NCBI GenBank assembly: GCA_011800805.1
Contig: MPNW01000022.1
Span: forward strand, 1 to 64,000
Direction: 5' to 3'
Length of the DNA stretch: 64,000 bases
Source: Hirudo medicinalis
Taxonomy: Eukaryota > Annelida > Clitellata > Hirudinida > Hirudinidae
Below are positions 58,023 to 64,000 of the stretch, in pieces. Position numbers and translations under genes: made by a program. Numbering within the stretch: position 1 is the stretch's first letter; every line of letters begins with the position of its first letter. The notes under the pieces are model-generated. The model did not search any database, was not told the DNA's origin, and saw only the letters and a list, made by a program, of their open reading frames with translations.

Positions 58023-60622
58023 ATGAATACGATTGTTTCGTTATGTCACTTTTGTGAAATTCACGGACCAATAGTTTTATTCTGCACTCAGGAAATTGCT
58101 CTCCCAAAGAATATTTCTAAAATCACCGAGGAATTATATTTGTCCACATTTATTAAACCAATAGAAAATTCCGAAATTAAGAATACGGACAAGAATTGCT
58201 CACGGAAAAGTTGCAAGCAGGAGGAATCATGTGATGTTGTTAATTATAATATTCTATATTTTTGATGAATTTCATTTTATGTATTAAACTTAACGGATAA
58301 TTAAATTAATAAGATGTATCATCTTTTTCAGGCATGTCAGTCTTTTAAAAATGTAACTCATGGCTTCATTACTAGAGATGAAGCAAGCTTGAAGGTTTAT
58401 TTGACCACTCAGCACCCCTATGATGATGTTTTTGAAAAAATTGTGAGACAGACTTGTTTTCAGAGTATCTCGTGTGAGGTGAACAAATTATTTATAGCTT
58501 TCTGCATTCATTCATATATAACATTAATAATTTGTGTGTGTGTTGTTTCCAATAAATAAAAAGATTATCGCCTAAAATTTTAAGCAATACCCTGGGCAAG
58601 TGGGTCCAATGTTTTTTGGAGATGAAGGGATATCATACACATTCAGTTTTAAGTTCTCCCTCAAAGATTTCCATTCAAGAGGTTTTAAAAGAAATTATAG
58701 CATCAATATTATATCCAAAGATAAAGTTCATCTCTTGAATTCATGGGATTTCTATTGCAAGAATCTTGAAGGCATTGTGTCCAAGTTAAAAAGTGAGGCA
58801 GAAGCATGTTTTGCTAAAGAGCATGCTCATCATGGAACAAGTTTGTTTCCATATTTTATAACAACTTTGACTTTTATTAATGCACCTTCTTAATCCTCAA
58901 GATTTACCTGGAAAATCCATTCCATTGGCAACATCATCTTCTCTGACTACATTCCACATGAAAAGTGGCAGATCCCAGAAAATCCAAAACAACCAAACCA
59001 GATCGCTTTGTGACATCACTGGAAATTGTAACGTCTTTTTGAACCTTCACCAATTTTTTGTCCTCTTAATGAAAACCAACGGAGGACGTCTCACAGAAAA
59101 CTCTGTCCACAAATCTCCTCACAACTTCATAGATTTGAACAAAGTCGAAGGTAGTTTTTGGTCGGAGGACTTTTGCACTTTTGATAAACTTTGAAAAGGA
59201 TTTCGTCTGACAGAAACCGAGGAAGGTTTTGTGAAACTGTTCAGTGAGCCAATGAAAGCAGAACAAAAAGTTCCAGAACAACCTGAAAAACATTCATCGG
59301 CAATTTTTACTCACCTTAGGAGCCTCATGAAGGCAACCGATTGTTCAATATTTTCAATTTAGATGGTGAAATATTCATGCCTGTTAGTATAAATATTAAT
59401 CTATTTCAACAATAGTTAAAATGTGAGTCATTTATTTCCCGATCTTGGTTGATTAATATAATTTGTTTATCTTAAATAACTGAATAAACCTGCAGGTATT
59501 AGGCTTGTCATCATTTATGGAAGTTCTGTACCATGTCATAGTTGGCACTCAGCTGCTTGTCAGAGCCCAAGACAAGGAAGTCATAAAATCTGTGATTGAT
59601 TGCCTTAAGGTGCGAAGTCTTATTCTTATCATTATTAATATTAACGAAGTAATTCATAAAAAGTTTCGAACGATCGCTCGCTTGAAGACGTTACTTCCGG
59701 AAGGATGCAAGAACGTGGCTCAATACACGACCGATTACGAGAGCTTCAGCCACTGCAACTTTGTCGGCATGCCCCTGTTGCCCCTCCTACCGAATAATTT
59801 GAAGCCGTGCTTGCTGCTGGACATCAGCGGACTTCACACGTTGAAGAAAGTACCTCCTGTCGACAAATGTAGGATCTACGAATGTCTGAGAACCGAGATA
59901 GAAGAGCTGTTGCTTAGGTATTACATGGTGACCTTTGAAAAGATTTACCTTCCTACCAAGAGTAAGCACCAGTTCGTGTCCTTGTAAACTTAAATTCCTC
60001 TAGCTCTCTTAAGTTTTCTGGTACGTGATTGTTAAAACAATTTTCTTTGTGTGATTTACTAATAAATATGTAAATCATGGATTGTGGCAATAGATGATGA
60101 ATCAATATGATAATGAGTAAATACAGTCCAATGGTAGATGACACTAGTTTTAAGAAAGAAATTAAGCAAATTGTTCTTTCGAGTGACTATGATTGCAAAA
60201 TAATAATTTTGTACTTTTTACTATTTTATTGCTTACTTTTTAGTTCCAACTTTGTTGGAAAACATCCAAAAAATAATTCTGAATGAATGCCTTGACAACT
60301 CCGTTGTGGATTTATGTTTGGCTTCTCTGAGAGAGGATTGGTTCAAGTAAGTGGTTTTGTTTGAAATTCTTTTGTTTGTTTCTTAATATCCTGTTAGGCA
60401 ACCACTTTTTACTGAAACATTTTAGTGATAAATCAATTAGCATGAAATTTGATTTACAGCAAAGCCAAGGCATATTATGCATTCATAAAAGGGGGGCAAA
60501 GGTCAAAAAATGATGTTGAGAAGCTTCTGCAAGTTCTTGGGGCAAAAAGTGAAGACAAAATTGTGTTGACATTTTGGATGACTGCTCTGTTTCCAAAAGA
60601 ACATAAGTCTGAACTACAATAA
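58023..60622 (+). CDS. FLCN: folliculin, 545 aa
   Basis: Nine exons: 58023-58235, 58332-58478, 58585-58840, 58902-59150, 59214-59332, 59496-59609, 59688-59961, 60244-60346, 60460-60622 (TAA); 1,638 nt, phases close. Folliculin, with FNIP, is the GAP for RagC/D GTPases on lysosomes and links amino acids to mTORC1 and TFE factors. It has an N-terminal longin and a C-terminal DENN module. Marks: [17 protein letters not shown] at the start, CDAC as in the vertebrate [46 protein letters not shown], then the DENN part [36 protein letters not shown] and [13 protein letters not shown]. Human FLCN is about 579 aa; the acidic linker is shorter here. Intron 4 is only 63 nt and removes an in-frame TGA. 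Intron 5 seems to use a GC donor (AAG|GCAACC). Confidence 0.93.
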
Positions 60623-62285
60623 TTTAGTGCCTGAAATTATTAATTGTTAGGTTTTTAGTGATGAAGTTTATTATTAATATGTACATTAATTTTAAATAAA
60701 TGTTTTGAATTTCAGTTTCTCCACTTATTTAAGTGCATCTATAGATTTGTTTTGGACTTTTTAAATTTTTTTTGTCATTCTTCTACCATTTAAAATCTGA
60801 TGTAAACTAAATATAGCAGGCTTAATCTTTGGGTTGTTGAACTTTTAAGAATTCATCGAATTACATAGACAACACTGACCAAGTATCTATTTCCACTATT
60901 GCAAATTGTACAAAATATTACAAATTTTTAGACATTTTAGCCATTTTCAGCGTGAAAACATTCCCTTACTCATTTCAAGGCAGACAAAAATCTCTCCTGG
61001 AAAGGAATTTGAAAGTTCTGAAGTGGCCAGTTCACACCACAGACTTTGGACACCCATTGAAAACCTGTTGGGAATGTTTGTTATCAAAATTTAATTTTGA
61101 TGGCAAGCAGTATTCTAGTGTCCAATAATTGAAAGATGCTTTGGGTGAAACCTAGGATAAGTTGTATACAAGAAGCCCAAACCCACCCCTAAATTCATTT
61201 TAAAAAATTGGAGTTTAGAAGCTAGTTATTGAGAAAGGAGATGAAATGCATCATTGGTTTTAATGTACGTTATAATTTGAAAATGTGATTTTATTAAATA
61301 TGAAAATTTATGTTCCCTAGTGTCTCCAGTTGATCTATATACATTTTGAATATTTCCATTTTTTATGAAATTAGGACGAAATATTAATCAGAGCTCAATA
61401 AAAAAAAAGTCCAAAAAGCATGGCTTGTGATGACATTGAAGTCAGAAATTTGCAATATCAAAACCAATACTCGTTTCAAAAGGTATTGATATTGGTAATT
61501 TAAAACACTGATATTACTGATATTGGTATTGGCAATACTTTTATAAAATGCTAAATGCTTTCAATTTTCCAGCAAAGGCCTGAAATTCTGCTATGCCATT
61601 AATCGCTGATGTAAACCTTTTTTAATCAACTATTTAGACTCGGAGTTTTGCATAGATATGTTGGAGTTTTGTTGGCATACAGAGCGATTTCTATTAGTCT
61701 TATTAAATTGCATTAAATAACATTAAAAAATAAGACAAAAAATTACAGCACATCACTTTTGCGACATTATATAGCTCCTCCCCTCACGAATAATAAGTAG
61801 CTTCAAAACCAGGGTGACAGCCTTTAGCCGTGCTTTAAGGGGATAAGATCGATAAAAAAGAAGCCGAAGACTTGAAATTTTTTCTCCAATTCAAAATTTT
61901 GTGAAAGTATTATAAATATAGTGACAAACGATTAGGTAAACATCTAATGTGAGACATTTTATTCGCAAATACATTTACATATTCTCTGAGCCTCAGAAAA
62001 TTGTGAGGAGATTGAACAACTATTATAAATATTATTTGTGATACAAAGTTTTAGTTATAGAGCAATTAATAAGCTAGCTTTTGATTATTAACATTATTGA
62101 GTGAGTTAATTCTAAAACTTCCATTAAATCGTGAAAATTTTATTAAATATAACGTCTTTTCATAAAGAAATAAATTACTATTAATACAAAATGCGTTAAC
62201 TTTTTGTAACTTTCCGTATTAGTAATCCAAAATTATAATCAGCCTATGGTCTCAGCCGCTCGCGTTAGTGTTCCGATTTATTCGT
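60623..62285. other. spacer FLCN / PCYT2
   Basis: Holds the FLCN 3' UTR (AATAAA near 60697) and the PCYT2 promoter side. Includes a decayed transposase-like piece at 60945-61220 and TATTGG-rich words at 61480-61545. Confidence 0.5.
60945..61220 (+). mobile_element. decayed Tc1/mariner-like transposase fragment
   Basis: Across shifted frames the sequence gives FQRENIP (compare the FQxDNxPxH block), VLKWPVHTTDFG and HPIENLLG or TPIENLLGMF, which recall the WPxxSPDLNPIENLW region of Tc1 transposases. Stops and frameshifts throughout. Termini not found. Confidence 0.45.

Positions 62286-64000
<1,715 letters not shown>

Overview
The window is about 64 kb of an AT-rich, intron-rich animal genome. 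Most coding exons are short, introns often carry (AAT)n microsatellites, and protein families are metazoan. The mix of genes (HECTD2, HNF4, LC3, folliculin, LSm10, a fibrinogen-domain protein, an axonemal dynein chain and a giant immunoglobulin-domain muscle-type protein) together with a short interstitial TTAGGG tract suggests a lophotrochozoan such as an annelid or leech. That placement is inference. I rebuilt the gene models by hand from splice sites, reading-phase bookkeeping and recalled family alignments. The phases close in every spliced gene except where noted.

Layout, left to right: (1) position 67 down to the left edge, a possible SAP-domain protein N-terminus on the minus strand; (2) 587-3032 (+), the 3' part of an axonemal dynein intermediate chain gene (DNAI4/WDR78-like); (3) 3778-20998 (-), a complete 20-exon gene for a 4,659-residue protein with 12 Ig domains and several unfamiliar internal repeat arrays; (4) 22709-23128 (-), single-exon LSm10; (5) 24195-31389 (+), complete 21-exon HECTD2 E3 ligase; (6) 31864-33467 (-), Atg8/LC3, convergent with HECTD2; (7) 33468-40422, gene-poor DNA with an assembly gap, a GC-rich island, a TTAGGG tract and a decayed Helitron; (8) 40423-42298 (-), a secreted fibrinogen-domain protein; (9) 47313-54213 (+), complete 7-exon HNF4 nuclear receptor; (10) 55377-56446 (-), a truncated Ty3/gypsy LTR retrotransposon, followed by a small hAT-like MITE; (11) 58023-60622 (+), complete 9-exon folliculin; (12) 62286 to the right edge (+), the 5' part of ethanolamine-phosphate cytidylyltransferase (PCYT2).

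The genes do not form an operon or cluster. LSm10 acts in histone mRNA processing, HECTD2 in ubiquitylation, LC3 and folliculin in autophagy/lysosome signalling, HNF4 in metabolic transcription, and PCYT2 in phosphatidylethanolamine synthesis. The most unusual content is the Ig protein's long non-Ig core. It has four distinct repeat classes: EEW motifs, a roughly 140-residue helical unit, a roughly 126-residue unit and FSETV-ID units. Other points of interest are a zinc-ribbon N-terminus on HECTD2, a microsatellite-encoded poly-Asn exon inside its HECT domain, an Atg8 protein with an atypical N-terminal exon, and a dispersed SINE/MITE-like repeat with copies inside several genes.
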